DNA of 64,000 nt from Mycteria americana (GCF_035582795.1 NC_134365.1:76985635-77049634); one strand, 5' to 3'; shown: positions 1 through 14,800, counted from the stretch's first letter. Translations and numbers: made by a program. The notes: generated by a model from the letters alone, not told the origin.

Positions 1-58
1 AAGGAGCAACTTTCTTCTTCGGATATCTCTCCTAGGGAGAAGCTTGTAGATGGGAAAA
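1..58 (+). CDS. BMAL2: BMAL2 exon: late PAS-A linker
   Basis: This exon reads [19 protein letters not shown] in frame 1 and is the counterpart of the BMAL1 [15 protein letters not shown] segment inside the PAS-A region. It ends in phase 1 at a consensus donor (AAAA|GTAAGT at 58/59). The left edge is the window boundary, so the true exon start is not visible. Confidence 0.93.
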
Positions 59-3000
59 GTAAGTAATATTTGAATATGCTCAGATTTGTTTAAAGAGATG
101 TTAATAAATTTAGTTATTATGCAGGACATATTCATGTGTTCGTATGTGCATGGATGTACAAACGTGAGGTATAATTTCTATGAACCAAACATATTTGAAT
201 GCTTATCTGCTGCTTAGAATGCACTTACAGTTTAAAAGCTAGCCCAGAAAAGAATTTATTTTAGATAATATGAATGACTGAAATTTGCATTGTTAAACAT
301 TTACCAAGATGTGGTCTGACGTTCTTCCTACCAGGCATACTACTTTTTTTTCTTGTATTTGATAGGTCTTGTCAATACAAAAGACCTGATGTAGTCGAAC
401 ATGGGATAAAATACTTCAATATCAAGAATCACTGTCTTCTCTGAAAATGCTAAGTGTCCATCCTAATTTAACCAAATCTTATTTTGTTTACAGTTATTTC
501 TAATATGGAAAACATTATGTACTGTGCAGCTAATCACTATTTTATAGCTGGCTTTTATAAACTTCTTTGCAGTTCTTCCTTGTACCAAATAGAAGTTGAA
601 AGTTTATAAAGCATATTTATTAAAATAACAATTCAAAATATCAAGAAGGGTTTAAAAGTAGTTTGGTAGTTCTTAATTTTAGAATCTGTGTGACAGTCAT
701 GTTTTCTTTGCCCTATGTAAGTTATTAGACTTTTTTCATTTTTAATTATAAGGACAAAATTTACGCAACTAAAGAGTAAGGAGAATGTGCTGGAAGCTAA
801 AATGAAGAACAGGCATTGTATTCTGAAGTTTTATTGTTGGGTTTTGGTTTTTTAACTACTTTACTAAATTTTTATAAGCTGGCTTGCAAGTACACACAGA
901 TTTTCAAGCTGGACCAGCTCGGCTGAATTCTGGTGCTCGACGTTCCTTCTTCTGTCGGATAAAATGTAGTAGGACCACAGTCAAAGAAGAAAAGGAGTGC
1001 TTGCCCAACCCAAAGAAGAAAGGTATTCAAACAGTGTAGATGAAGTGGGGGCTTTCTGTCTTGAAACTTGGTATAAGTTCTGAGTTAGTAGTGTGACCCT
1101 TGTAGTTATCACTGACTTCACAAAGTAGCTGTAGAGAAGTGTAAATGTGTACTGGAGACACGTTTTGAAAAACAGTCTAATTGTACTCTTTCTCCTCCCT
1201 CTTCACTCCTGGAGAAGAGGGAGGGAGGAACCTGAGTTACAGTGGCTGTTTAGGAGTATGTGGTCTGTTGTAGTCAAATTTTAGAAGTTTCAGGGAAATT
1301 TTTGAAAGCACTGGAGCAGATCAGAAGAATGAAACTAAATAACATATGTCTTGAAGATAACTGTGAATAAGGCCTGCAAAATCTACTGTTTTGAAGGAAA
1401 AAAAGCAAGTAAACCAACTTTTTTTCTGATTTACTCTTGTGTGTATTTAAAAAGTATGAATTTTCTTTTTTTTGCTTTTAATAGTAAAGTTAATTTATCA
1501 GTGTAATTCCATTCATTTTTCCAATAATTTTAATTTAGTTCATATTTTGGTATGTCTGTACAGCAGTATACTCTTGTCAAGTTTTCAGTGAATTGATCTT
1601 TTTAAAATGTAACTTCCAGCTTTTATTTAATACCTTAGTATTGATTTTTGCAAGGGTGTGCTGAAATTGTTTGACCCTGAAAAAATCCTCCTACTTTTGT
1701 TTTTCAGTGTAACCTGTTATTGTTGAGAGTATGAGATATACCATACAATAGTACATTTTAAAATAGGTCTGTCATTGTAAGTAAATAGAATTGTCTCCCT
1801 TCATGTTGCTTGTCTCGCCAACTAACTTGGTGAGCTAAGAATTTAACGTGTATAAATGTTTCTCAGGAAAGCAGTATTGGGGGAAGGCACCTTGACAATC
1901 TGGGAAACTGACAAAGTCACAGTAGGATAACTCAGTTTTTCATTTTACAGAGTTGTTATATGTTTTCCATAGTTGATAGGGTTAATGCAGTCAAATCTAT
2001 GTAAAGCATAATTTGTTCAGAATACAGATATCAAGAATACTTTGGCAATTTTTTGAAAGATAGTTACTGTTTGACACATAATGGCATCTCTATGCCTTGA
2101 TGCGTATGGGGGTGTTTGCATGTTATATAGGCAGCAAAGAGTCTGCCAGCCATAGGAATAAATGACAGTGTATGCTGTAACTGAAGACTTTTAAAATATT
2201 TGTGTTCCCAGAAAATTGAGGAATTCAGAAGCCTAAGATAAATAGAAAATAAGCTAGGTTGTTTTGGGTTGTTCTCCTGACCTGATTCTTTTAGCAATTG
2301 CAGTAAGCATATGTTAAGTTCATCATGTTCACAAAAGGTAAATTGGTTTGGAAGCTACAGAGTGCCTCTCTAGCTTATTTTAATTTACGATACATATGAA
2401 ACTATATAAAGAGAAAGTGATCTGTGGGTTACCAGACTGCTGGTTTACTTTTTTTTTTTTCTGTGAGACTGTGTTTGAACTGCCAACACTTACTTATCTT
2501 CCTAAATCTTACATGGGGTTAGAAGCGCTCTCTCCAGGTAAGCCAGAATGAAGTAGTACAAAATTAATTAAAAAATACTCTGTAAAATTATCTGTAGCCT
2601 TGTACAGTTGGTGTAGGTAAGCATAAAATGTAGTTGCTGGTCTCATGATGAATGGAATAAAAAGTAATTCAGTTTACTTTTTGAACCATAACTGCTTCTT
2701 ATTTCATTTCTTTTTATTAGATCACAGAAAATACTGTACCATTCACTGTACTGGGTATATGAAGAATTGGCCTCCTAATGAGGTGGGAGTAGAAGAGGAA
2801 AATGATGTAGAAAAGGACAGTAGTAACTTTAACTGTCTTGTTGCAATTGGGAGGTTACACCCTTATATTGTTCCACAAAAGAGTGGAGAGATAAAAGTCA
2901 AAGCAACAGAATTTGTTACACGATTTGCCATGGATGGAAAATTTGTTTATGTAGATCAGCGGTAAGCGTTTTCTTCTTTAATGAAGAGAAAATTAAAATG

Positions 3001-5850
3001 ATACCACTAGTTAAATTTTCTAATGCTTTGTCAGAACTGTAGTTTCTCAAGCAGGATAGAATTTCTAGGTGCTGTACACAGGAAGCAGTTCATTCTGAAT
3101 CTGTTGAGTACTTGGGCTTTGTTTTTTTGTCAAGCATAAAACATAATGTATAAAAGTAAGTGTATTGGTCCATAGGAAAAGGTGAGCTAGCAAGATTAAA
3201 ATAGGTTGCAAAATGCACTGATGTACTTGTTTATCATAAAGAAAAATCTCAAGTTAGAGCTTCATAGCTATGCATATGACTTAAGTAATAAACACTTAAC
3301 CAAAAATTATTACTTCTTAAAATCTTACCATTTGGAACACATACATTATATCTAAATGAGGTACCAAATTATTTCATTAGAAGTGAAAGCAAAGTTCCTG
3401 TTTTCTGAACTTTCTAAAACAGACTTTTATTTGTTGTATAGACTGAGTTACCACTTTGCATTTTGAATTTCATTATTGTCACTGGAAGCTTTTTATTGCT
3501 TTCAGTCATCTTGTCTTCAATCTGAAAGTGTCATTTTTAACCCATTCCTTAAAGAGGCAGACCAAAATTCAACTACTAAATTTTTTGAATGACTCATTAT
3601 GTGTGACCAGTACCCTGACTGGCTAATGGAAGACCTAATGGTCATAAATATTTTGTGTCTATGTGTGGTTTGCATGTTTAAACACGGTTATTTTATTTTG
3701 TCTTTGAATTGTCATTCATTGCAAATGGATAATTTGCAGTGAATAGTATTTCCTGTTGGTTTAGAGCTATACTAATGCTATATCTTTTTCCTGAACATGA
3801 ACACAAGCATCTGTTTCTTTAAATATTAATTTTCTGCTTTATCTGATACTGAAGAAAACAAGCTTTGCAATTATGTGAATCCGCTGTAGTTCATGTTTTT
3901 ATTTCTAACAGTGCAACAGCAATTTTAGGGTATCTGCCGCAAGAGCTTCTAGGAACTTCTTGTTACGAGTACTGCCATCAAGATGATCACAATCATCTAG
4001 CTGAAAAACATAAAGAAGGTACAAAATACTTGGTCCTCCCAGACTACATATAACTACATGTAACTGCTGTGTGAAAACAGTACAAATCAAAAAATCAGAA
4101 GCTGAGAATTATTAAAGTTAAACAATCTTAGCATTTTCCTTTTCTATGTCTGCATTAAGACATGCCCACATAAAGCCTGTAATAAAAGCAGGGAGAAACT
4201 TCCGTTGTCTTGGATCTTGGTGCAGTGCTTTTATTGCAAGGGAATAATATTAACGCTGCTTTCAACCCCCTGCTTCAATTCTTTATAAGAATGAGGAAGG
4301 AGTCCTGAAGAGCAAGTGTGCCTAATTGTGTAATTAAAGACACCAGTTATGAAAGTTCACCAAGTCAAGAGTCTCCCTACTAGTGGTTTGCAGAAACTTA
4401 GTACTTGGGCTTTAATTTAAGATTAATAACATTGCTGAAACTGTAGTTTGATTTTAGCAAGGGTCCTGTCCTGTCAGTTGTTCTGGCATTTAATTTGTAT
4501 TTCTGGCCATCAAAAACATTTTGGGTTTATGATGCTATAAAACAGATTATTTTTTTTTAAACTTTATCTTTCTAAATAGAAATATGGTGATTACAACTTT
4601 CCTTTCTTACCTAGTGTTGCAGAATAAAGAAAAAGTATTTACAAATTCCTACAAATTCAGAGCAAAAGATGGGACTTTTGTTACTTTAAAGAGTCAGTGG
4701 TTTAGTTTCATGAATCCGTGGACCAAAGAACTGGAGTACATTGTATCAAACAACACTGTGGTATTGTAAGTAATTCATTATATGAATTCTCATGTTATTT
4801 TTTGTCTTAATTACGGTTAGCGTTAACAGAAAGCAACCTGATTAAGAAGCAGAACAAGACTAGAAAATATCAACACTGCAAAAAAAGTGGTTGAGTAACC
4901 TGGAAGAACATTTTTTTGCATTTACCAGTTATTTTTATTTCAGGCTTAAGTCATGGATTTAACCCTGAAAACTGTGCTATTTCCAGTAGAAAAAATGAGG
5001 TGAAAGAGTTTCTTACTAAAGGAAGAAAGGAAGGATCTTTTAAGAAAAGTAGATATGAATAAATGGAAATGTGAAGTTCTACTTTTCCTTCTGAGCTTTA
5101 CAAGACTGCATGTGTCAGTTGACCTGATTTTAAGTGCTACCCTACCTACCATGTGTCCGAATGTGGAGAAGCATGATTGATAGATTGTAGAAATGCAAGG
5201 CAGGACAAAAAGATACTCTCCAAACTGATTGCAAGGGAGGAGCCTGTGAGACAGTAAATGTGTGTGTTTAATTCTTTGTTCTTTCTTTTTAATTCTTCTT
5301 TTTCATTCTCTGTGCCTTGCAATGGAGCTATAATTTGGATTGTTCCAATCATACTGAGGATCTTTGCCAATGACTGGGTTTTTGAGAGGGGGACAGAGGG
5401 CATTTTACTTCCATTAAACCAAGTTGTCCAGGGGGCCTTTTACCCATTCTGTAGCTGGTTCATGTCTTAAGTCAGCATCACCCCCCTATTTTGCCCATGT
5501 CCTTTTTCCTCAAGAAGGCAGAGGAGAGCAGTTAAGACAGTCTGTGCTGCCCAGCAGCCACTTTTGCCTGCTCTGGGGATCTGGGTATCTGCAGCTGTCT
5601 AAAGGAGGGCAGGTAGGCAGCAGCTGCTGACAGAAGGTAGCCACTGACCTGTCCTTGTAGCAGTTGTTTCTGGTTAACTGGTCTCCCTCCTAGGAGTAAA
5701 AATGGTAGCCTTATTCTCTTGTCATGGAACATAGACAATTATATTGGCCTTTCTTCTTTATTTAGAGAATAAGTAGAAATTAATATTTCACCCAGTGCTT
5801 CAGAAACAATGGTACAAAGGATTGAACATTGAAATGTGAGGAATATCTCT

Positions 5851-5892
<42 letters not shown>

Positions 5893-8800
5893 AGTTTGAG
5901 GCTGTCAGTTTTTACTCTGTGTAAAGCATTATTGAAATCAAGGAAATATGCTGGGATTTGCCTTTGAAAAACTTGCTGATTTTTTTGGTTTTTTTTTTAT
6001 TTGAATCTCAGAGGTCATAACGAGTCAGCTGAAGAACAGGTCCCCCACGGTTCCCAGCCTGCAGAAGGCAAGTGTTGCTTCTTACAGTTATCATAGGTGC
6101 ACCTCCTGACCAGTCATTACAATTTTAGATTTATTCAATACAGGAATTTTTTTATTCTAGGTTGTTGTGCAGGGAAGGATTAATTTTTTTAAGGCTAATT
6201 CTGGTGACAATTTCTACTTACTCACAGCATCCTAATTCATATCATTCACATAACTGTGATCAGAAGGGTTTCTAGCATATCGCAGCTTCTACTAAAGCTA
6301 GGATTTTGGTTGACAGGATATTATGCTTCTGTCGTAGACCATCTTCATATTTTGCCTGGTTTTCTGAAGAAATGCAGTTGTACTATCTGAGTTTACCTAT
6401 AGAATATAGAGTGATACCAATATTGATACATATTTTGTTAATATTTTTCTGCTATGCATAGATTCTGATTTCTATGTGCTGCTTTGTCATCTTGCTATAA
6501 GGTTTTTTTATTTTTCTTTTGAAATTGTTCTTTTTAATAACTGATTTCAGTTTGAAAAATCGAGGGGTTTTTTTCTCATGTGTTTTGCATTGTCTGAGAG
6601 AGACTGGAGGTGGTAATGATTAAAGCTAATTGGAGATCAGCAATTTTCACAAATATATTATTCACTTATCTTTATATTTCAAATGAGACTTACAACACCT
6701 TCCCCTGTGAGTTAGCGTTTTAAGGAATTTAATTTCTGAAAATAAGAGATGGAGAACAAAAACTGCTTTAAAATGAATCCTTGAGGTGATTGTTCCCTGC
6801 TGCGTAATGAAACTGCTACAAACTTAAGGTTTTATTTTGTTTTTTTAACTGTAGATGCTGTAAAACAGTCTTTAGTAAGTGTACCTGGAATGTCCTCTGG
6901 AACAGTTCTTGGTGCCGGAAGTATAGGAACCGAAATTGCAAATGAAATATTAGAATTGCAAAGGTAATAAATGCTTAACATCATACATTAGGCTTTTAAG
7001 TAAAGATAGAGAAGAGTTATACGTGATTATGTGGGGATTGTTCAAGTTTCATTTTTATTGTGGTATTTGTATAAAATATTTTTAGTTTGAGCAGCGGCAT
7101 TATGAGATACTAGTTATAATCTAATGTTAGTGTCATGCATGGCAGAACATACCACTGGTGTTGATAAACAGTCTTGTTCTGGGCATGCAATTTCCTTTGT
7201 TAATGAAAGTATTATTTAACTATGACTTCAGAAGCATTACTGTGATGCAGCTTCTTCACATGATGTTGAAATGGGTAGATAAACTATTCAGGAATGGAAA
7301 ATCAGTTGTCTGTGAGTAGTGTTTATATTTTTCTGATAACGTCGCTCTGCTAGGAAAACTTTCCTTGACACAGTCCCCAGTGGAGCACTTTCATAGCCTG
7401 TCTTGTCCCTTTCCTGATTATCCTGAACGTAGACTAAAGTGATAGCACAATTCCTTCCCAGTACCCAGCCACAGATTAAAAAAACCCTCAGTGTCATTCC
7501 AAATGGGAATCCATACAAGATTCAAATTGTTAATTAAAGATTGACTGTTTTAAAACTAACTAGTTTTAGCAGGTACACAGCATAGCCAAGGAATTTGAAA
7601 GGAAGAAACATAATTTTAATGTGAAGATATCCTTATATGTTTTTTGTGTTGTGGACCCACAGTGGTGCCTGACTTGCTGATAGAGGAAGAGGTTATTACT
7701 CTATGTCAGTTTGCACTGTATCAGCACTTGTTGTCTAAGAACATTTTTTAAAAAGTCTCTGAGCCAGCTAATTCCAGGACTTTGGGATGCACACGCACAG
7801 AAAAACTCTGTTTTCAGTCACAACTCTTTCAGGAATTAAGGCTTCATCAGAAGGTCCAACCACTTTTGTTAAGCTCAAATTTAGGATAATGGTACTATCA
7901 TCTCATCAGCACAGGACAAGTTATCTAAGTGTTAGCTTTCGATAATGAAGCTGCCCCTCAGACTTTAGATCTTATACTTCCAGTTCCAGGTAAAGGAATG
8001 CCAAGAAATTTTTTATGTCTGCAGAGCAGTGTGTTCCAAGGTCCCAGGTAGTTCTTTCCACTGGCGCTTTTGCAACTGGATCTGAAAGAGTAGTAATATT
8101 AAATCTTCCAGGAAGAAGTACACCAGTTTTGGCAACAATTGTAGAGGTTTAAATAATAGTTTCATATCATAGAATATCCTGAGTTCAAAGGGACCCATGA
8201 GGATCAAGTCCAACTCCTGACTCTACGTGAGGCAACCTAAAAGTGAAACCATATATCTAAGAGTGTTGTCCAAACACCGACTTCTTGAACACCGACAGGC
8301 TTGGGCTCACGACCACTTCCCTGGGGAACTTGTTCCAGTGCTTGACCATCCTCTCAGTGAAGATCTTTTTCCTCATATCTTCCCCTGATACAGCTTTAAG
8401 CTGTTCCCCACGTCCTATCGCTGGACACCAGAGAGAAGACATCAGTACCTCCCTCTCTGCTCTCCTTCATAAGGAAGTTGTAGAGAGCAATGAGGTCACC
8501 TCTCATTCTCCTCTTCTCTAAGGTGAACAAATGTAGTATCCTCAGCTGTTCCTCGTAAGTGATGGCCTCTAGTCCTTTCACCATCTTTCTTGCCCTCCTT
8601 TGGACACATGCTTATATTTTTATATCTGTCTTATGTTGTGGAGCCCCAAACTGCACACAGTACTCAAGGTGAGGCCACACCAATGCTGAGTCTAGTGGGA
8701 CAATCGCTTCTTTCAGCCAGTTTGCTATACTGTGCTTAATGCACCCCAGGATACCATTGTCCCCCTTGGCCACCAGGGCACATTGTTGACTCACGCTGAG

Positions 8801-11800
8801 CTTACCATCAACCAAACCCCCCAGGTCTCTTTCTGCAGGGCTGCACTCCAGCCTCTTGTCCTCCAATCTATACATACATCGATACACCATAGCATAGTCA
8901 GCTTCTATTGTTTCAGTAGTAGTCTGACTCATAAGCTTGCCTGTGAGGATGTTATGGGAAACAGCATGATGAAAAGCTTTACTAAAGTTGAAGTAAATAA
9001 CATCCAATGCTATCTCCTTATCCACTGAGCTAGTCACCTCCTTGTAGAAGGCTGTCAGGTTGGTTAAGTGTGATTTCCCCTCGTAAATCCGTACTTAAGT
9101 CCAGGATTACATATTATCTCTTCTCAATGTGGTTGTCTTCTCAGCTGTCTCTTCATCAGAAGACAGTATTTAATTTTCTGAAACAGTAGAAACCATGGTC
9201 AGAGCATAAGAGTGTGATGACGGACAGTGGTAGATGTTTCTTACTGTGTTTCCAGTATTTTGGAATTGCCTTCCAACCATGAAGTCATGTCCATTTACTA
9301 GAATAGTCAAATTGCACAAGGAATCATTCATTTTCAGTGAAAGGAAGAAAAGAATAAACACTTTAGTTGTGATGGGATGAAAAGATTGCTACTTCAAAAA
9401 AAAAATTAAAATCCATCCCACAGCATGTTGGCTGGTTGCTGGGATTATCCAGCAAGGAGGAGGAAAAGCACTGGCAACAAAAAAAGGATTGATATCCTCA
9501 ACAGAGAAGATGAGATGTCACATTTTTGTAATACCATTGTTAATGTCCTCTCATCAGTACCACCTATAGAGAGAGGGAAGAAGAGTCACTTTTTATTATA
9601 TCTTTCTGAAGACTGAAGTAAGTTGGCAAAAGTTCTCATCTCTGATGGTTAATATCCAGGTGTGACCCAAGAGCTTAATTTGACTCTTGTTCTAGATGCT
9701 TCAGTCAGCTCACTGTGATGTTCTTGATTGAGATCACCTGACCTTTGCTCATCCATGTGAGCATACGTGTCATCAGCTTAAGGAAACCAGTTTATTAAGT
9801 AGATGAATAATAATTTTGCTAGATGATGAAAGAATTAATGCATTCCTAGGAAAGTTTTCTTCAAAGCTACCCCTTGAAAGGTCTGGTATTTGTGTTTTTA
9901 AGAACCACAAGCAATGCTTTTTCTCTTCATACTGCTACAGAGGCAACAGTTTCAGGAGCAGTATCTTCCTGAGCAACAGAGGGAAATTTTGTGAACTTTG
10001 TATGAAGATCAAACCAAATCATTACTCTTCTTCTGTGGCAGTTCAGCAGGTCACAAGAGAGCAAAGTCTATCTCTCTTAGTCTCAGGAAACAGAAGAAGC
10101 CATTACAACAGACAGAATTGTGGAATTTGGAGAAGAGATTATGGTACTCCCCAAATTGGGGGAATTTTTTTTTGTAAGAGTGGGATTTTTTTGGTTTTAG
10201 TCTGTTTAAATGGAATTCAGCTGTACAGTTGAGGCAGGTATGGCTGAGGCCCCTTTAGGGATATTTCAGAGGAGTATTTACTCTTTCATATCCTTCCTGA
10301 TCCCAAAAGGATGGATTTTTCTACTCCACTACAGACCTTACAGAAATTGAGCTTACTTATCAAAAAGTTTAGCTTCCATAGTATTAACACTGGCATAATT
10401 TTCTTTCTGTCTGTCTGCCTATCATAAGCTTGAAGCTTATGATGCATACCTCCCTATCTGTCAGAGATTCATCTTGTAGATGTCTTGATTTCATCATATA
10501 AGTAAAGCATGGCTTTACTCCTTTATGGAGCAGCAGTTTAAGGCAGCAGGATGTTTACCCCAGTTTGTTTGATTTACCAAAACATCTTTTCAGGAAGATC
10601 ACAGTGATGGTCCAGACTTGCTTCTAATGTAAAAAGTGAATCTGCTAGGAGAAATAAAAACCTGCAAGTTCTGGATTCAAAGAACTACTTTCCAGGACAA
10701 ATATTTGTGAAAGTGCTGGCAGTGATGAGCACATGCCCCAAGTAGCTGCATCGGGTAGTCTTATTCTTCAAGTCATTGATTGAACTTAGTGGTTTTTTCC
10801 CAGTTACGTTCACATCTTGAACACTGGTTAGTAAATGAAACAATATTATGTTGCTTTCTTTGGGAACAGTCAACTTATTTCTCAACTAATAGACTGAATG
10901 TCACAAGATTTTGAAAGGAGAAATGTTTTGCTTGCCAGCTGAATCAGCCACAGTGATCTGAGCCATCTTAGTCTTGTGCAGGTATGTTTGTTTCAGTGAT
11001 CTTAGTTGTCCATGGACACTGGAAATTGAGAAACAAACTTGTGCTGAAACTAATAGCCCAAGAAGTTGCTATGCAGGTGAAACAACAGGTTAAGAGCAAA
11101 GTCATGCAGAATAAGGTAAATTCTGTGTCCAAAGGAAAGGCAGTTCTGAAAAGAAGCCAGCTATGGAAGGGAGCAGTTGCACTGTATAACTGGGATCTCT
11201 GGCATCATATTCATCCTACGGTCCTGTATCTGGGGGGAAAATAAACTAGTTTTTATCTCTATAAGAGGAAGAGGTATTCACAAATACAATTGGTGATTGA
11301 AGGCCTCATCAGTAACAACTGAGTGTTTCTGGAGATGTCTGGATGTAGTTGCTTGCACCCAGATGTAGTTCACTTTTCCAGAATCGTTGCTGAGAACAAT
11401 GCTGGATTTCTTTCCAGCCAAAGAGTAGAACTTCATGCTATTTCTTCATTTTTCTTTTGTATGAAATCAAGTTACTATCTTGCACACTCTGAGGCAATCA
11501 AGATTAGACAAAAGGGTGATCAATGGAGGCTAACACCAGCTGGTCTTCATCAAATACCTTTGTGACTACAAACATAATCCAACCGAATGAGTGCATTTAC
11601 TACCTGAATCTGCTCTGAGTGGTTTTTTTAGTATCAGTAAGACACAGATGGTTCTCAAGCTGTGCATCAGGCATCACCAAGTATTTTTTAAAATTCCAGG
11701 ACTATCCCTACAGCTCTATTTACAGGCATATCTGAATTGAATTAGCATCTGATGAATGATTTTTTTCAGTTACAACAATGCTATAAATCTATTCAATCTG

Positions 11801-14800
11801 GAGTTTCTGTCCCAGCTTTTAGAGATGGCAGTACTGCTTATCAAATGGCACACTGGATATTCGAATGTGGGGAACTAACAAATATTCCACACAAATAACT
11901 TGACTTATTTAAGATAGGCTGTTTATTCACCCATTTTCTATCTTTCCTCTAATCCCTTACCACATTTTGGATCTGAGGAAGTGACAGAAACAGAAGCATC
12001 CAGAGTGCCCCAGTTCTTCTGTAGCCTTGTGCTTTGGGAGTCGGGGAGAGCAGGGGGAGATGGGAGCAAGCTGTCCAAAGGGCTGTGACACAACATTTTC
12101 ACTGTTAGTTTCATATCTAGCATGTTTGGTGAGGGTGGATGAGCAGTATCTCAAAGAATTCTGGTAACGAACAAGCGGTCTTTACTTTTAGTTGGAATTT
12201 TCTGAAAATATGGAAAGACAGGTATAAAAAAATAATAGTAGAGGGAGCACTGGAAGGATGTGTTGTTTTCCCTCCACCATTTATTGGAACTTCCTTATGT
12301 TGTCTGTACTCTATATGTATTTGAAATGTACCTATTTGTCCCAGTGTGCATAATTCTGAAACCTGTTACTCTTTGGTCTGTCAGTGCTGGTGATTCAACA
12401 GAAAAATAAAAGTGTGTTCAAGTAATTATGACCCATGGCTTTTATTGATCTCTTCTGCTCTTTGTGGTATCAAAACTTGGAGCAGGAGAATTTAGACTCT
12501 TCAGGAGAATTTAAGACAACATTGTCTCAGATTAGCTGGCTCGTGCTTCATCACTGGGGAGGTCTGGTGTGTTCTGGAACACATAGGCTATTTTTCAGTT
12601 TACGATTAATGTGACTTGGTAAATCAACTAAACATATACAATTTTAGGTTGCATTCTTCACCATCTGGGGAGTTAAGTCCATCACATCTCTTGAGAAAGT
12701 CACCTTCTCCAGCTTTAACTGTAAACTGCAGCAATGTGAGTATGTCACTGCCTGTAAAAATCTAAAAGGTTAATGTCAGATAGCTCAAAGCCTGTGTTTG
12801 AACCAAATTCCCCTGACTTGTGTTTTTGTGAGAGAATGTGTAAGGTATTGCTAACTACCTGGCAGCTATGAAAGTCTTTTGAGAGATGTGACAGCAACAG
12901 AAGTTCCAACCTCATTTATGGGGGCATCAGTTCAAGCCTTAAGGGGCTATTCCCGAGGCTGAGGACTGCAGTCTCCACTCACTTATTAGGATCTCTGCTG
13001 AAGCTCTACAAATATGCTAAATATGAGTGTGATTCATGTGATGAGGACTCTTCTGGATTTGGAATTGCATTAAAACTTTTGCTAAGTAACCATCAGAGAG
13101 TAAAAGTGTTTCCACCTGTTCAGTTTGACAACCCAGATAAAATACCAGTTCTTGTTTTCTCTCACTTGTATTTTTAATCTTAATGTTCTTGAAGACCCTT
13201 TTAAAAATCTATGCTGTATGTTCTCAGTTTTGAAATGTTTAAAACTTTTACTTTGAAGGTATTTCAGTAGTCTTCTAAAAATTGATAGAATATGCTGTTT
13301 TGCTAATCTAGTAGTGCTGGTAACACCACAAACTATAACTATCGTAGTTATTGACCATAGCTATGGAATAACTAACATTTTTTTACCTAAGCATATTTTA
13401 TGTTGTCTATTGTGTACTGTATGAACAAACATTTACTTATCCATCAGCAATTCTTTGAATGTAAATTTCTTTCCATTTAAATACAGTTTATCTTCCCATT
13501 GCAATTTTCATTTCCTAACAATACTATTCTGGACTAGGGATTGTTTTGGCTTCCTCCGTTTTCTGTGATCAGTTCTCCCCTGCCTTACCGCAGGTCTTTC
13601 TCCCTAAGAGTTGGTTGACTTTATATATACTGAACTCTCTAAAAATCATGCAGCATCTCATCATGAGGATAACTTCATTGTATTCATTGTACCTTTGACA
13701 GATGTGTAAGTAACACCTTTTATTTAAGCCAAGTCCAGTGCTATGTGAACTTTAAAAAAATTATTTTTAAATGCAGTAGATCTGCCTGTTGATGCATATT
13801 TTTCATTTACTCTGTTTAGTTCTTAATACTTTGACAGCGATTTATAATGTTACTGTAGTGTAATAATTGTGACTAAATTTAGGATTTAATTCTGTCCCTT
13901 TTACTACTTCTGTTCTTTCAGGTGCCAAATAAAGAGTTGATTCAGTTATGTCCTTCAGAAACAGAAGTTCTAGAGACTTCAGAACAAAACCAGGGTGCTA
14001 TTCCATTTCCCAATAATGAACCTCTCCTCAGTAAGATTTATTTATCTTGTGGATATTTTGGGGGTTGCAGGGAAAAACATTTCTGATAAATGGTGTAATT
14101 TTTGAGTGCACCACTTTACAACCCTATATAAATTGTAGATATATTTGTCCGTCTGTCTTAAGATGAGAGGACTCTTAAAACAGATGTGTTATCACTGGAA
14201 GGCAAACAGCAAAATTTGATTAGTGATTGAATCTCATGACAAAAATAACATCCTGTAACAGAAGTTTACCATTGGATTTTTGCATGCCACAGTTTTAATT
14301 AGGTACTTATTAGTTCTCTCTCCAGAAGAGAGAGATGGGTAAGGAAAATGCAGTTTTTCAGTGCAATGTAAGGGAACTGGTTGTAATTTGTGAATTATTG
14401 TGCTTTTAGCACTTTATCTCTTTCTTAACTGCAAGCTATGAATAGTCAATACAAAGGGCTAGTCAAAATGTTTCAGAAAGAAATTTTTCTTTTTTCTTTC
14501 CCCTCCTTCAAGCATGCACTAAGGCAACAGTTTGTCTGGATATAGGATTCCCTGATCCTGTAAGAGGAGAATGCCATTGTATTATTTTTAACATAAATGG
14601 CAAAGTGCTATAAAAGCAATGTTTATGCTTACCCTGTATTTCAGCTCTCAGAAATTTCAGTCTCCCTCTTTTATTTCAGTTACTAGAGATTTATTTGTTT
14701 ATAACCTATAGCTCTCTTCCAGTTTAGGTATGAGACCTTTAGATAAAAAAAAAACCCCAAAGGAAAAAAAAAAAAGCTAATCTTCAAATAAGGGTTTGGG

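Larger units (their letters stand above)
6964..12647 (+). other. BMAL2 large intron (5.7 kb)
   Basis: The largest intron in the window. It contains the CR1 fragment at 8167-9100 and a near-perfect palindrome at 10421-10443. The remainder (9.1-12.4 kb) has several 60-140-codon open frames, but none has BMAL2 similarity, good splice sites or coding composition, so I treat it as non-coding. Confidence 0.85.

Noticed and set aside
4584-4614. In-frame ATG ahead of the PAS-B exon
   Set aside because: It lies in the intron upstream of the clear acceptor at 4614/4615. The phase and family alignment start at the exon edge, so it is not a start codon.
9816-11565. Three consecutive + strand frames in the large BMAL2 intron
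   Set aside because: No similarity to BMAL2, no matching splice phases, and no retroviral or LINE motif recognised on either strand. Probably chance.
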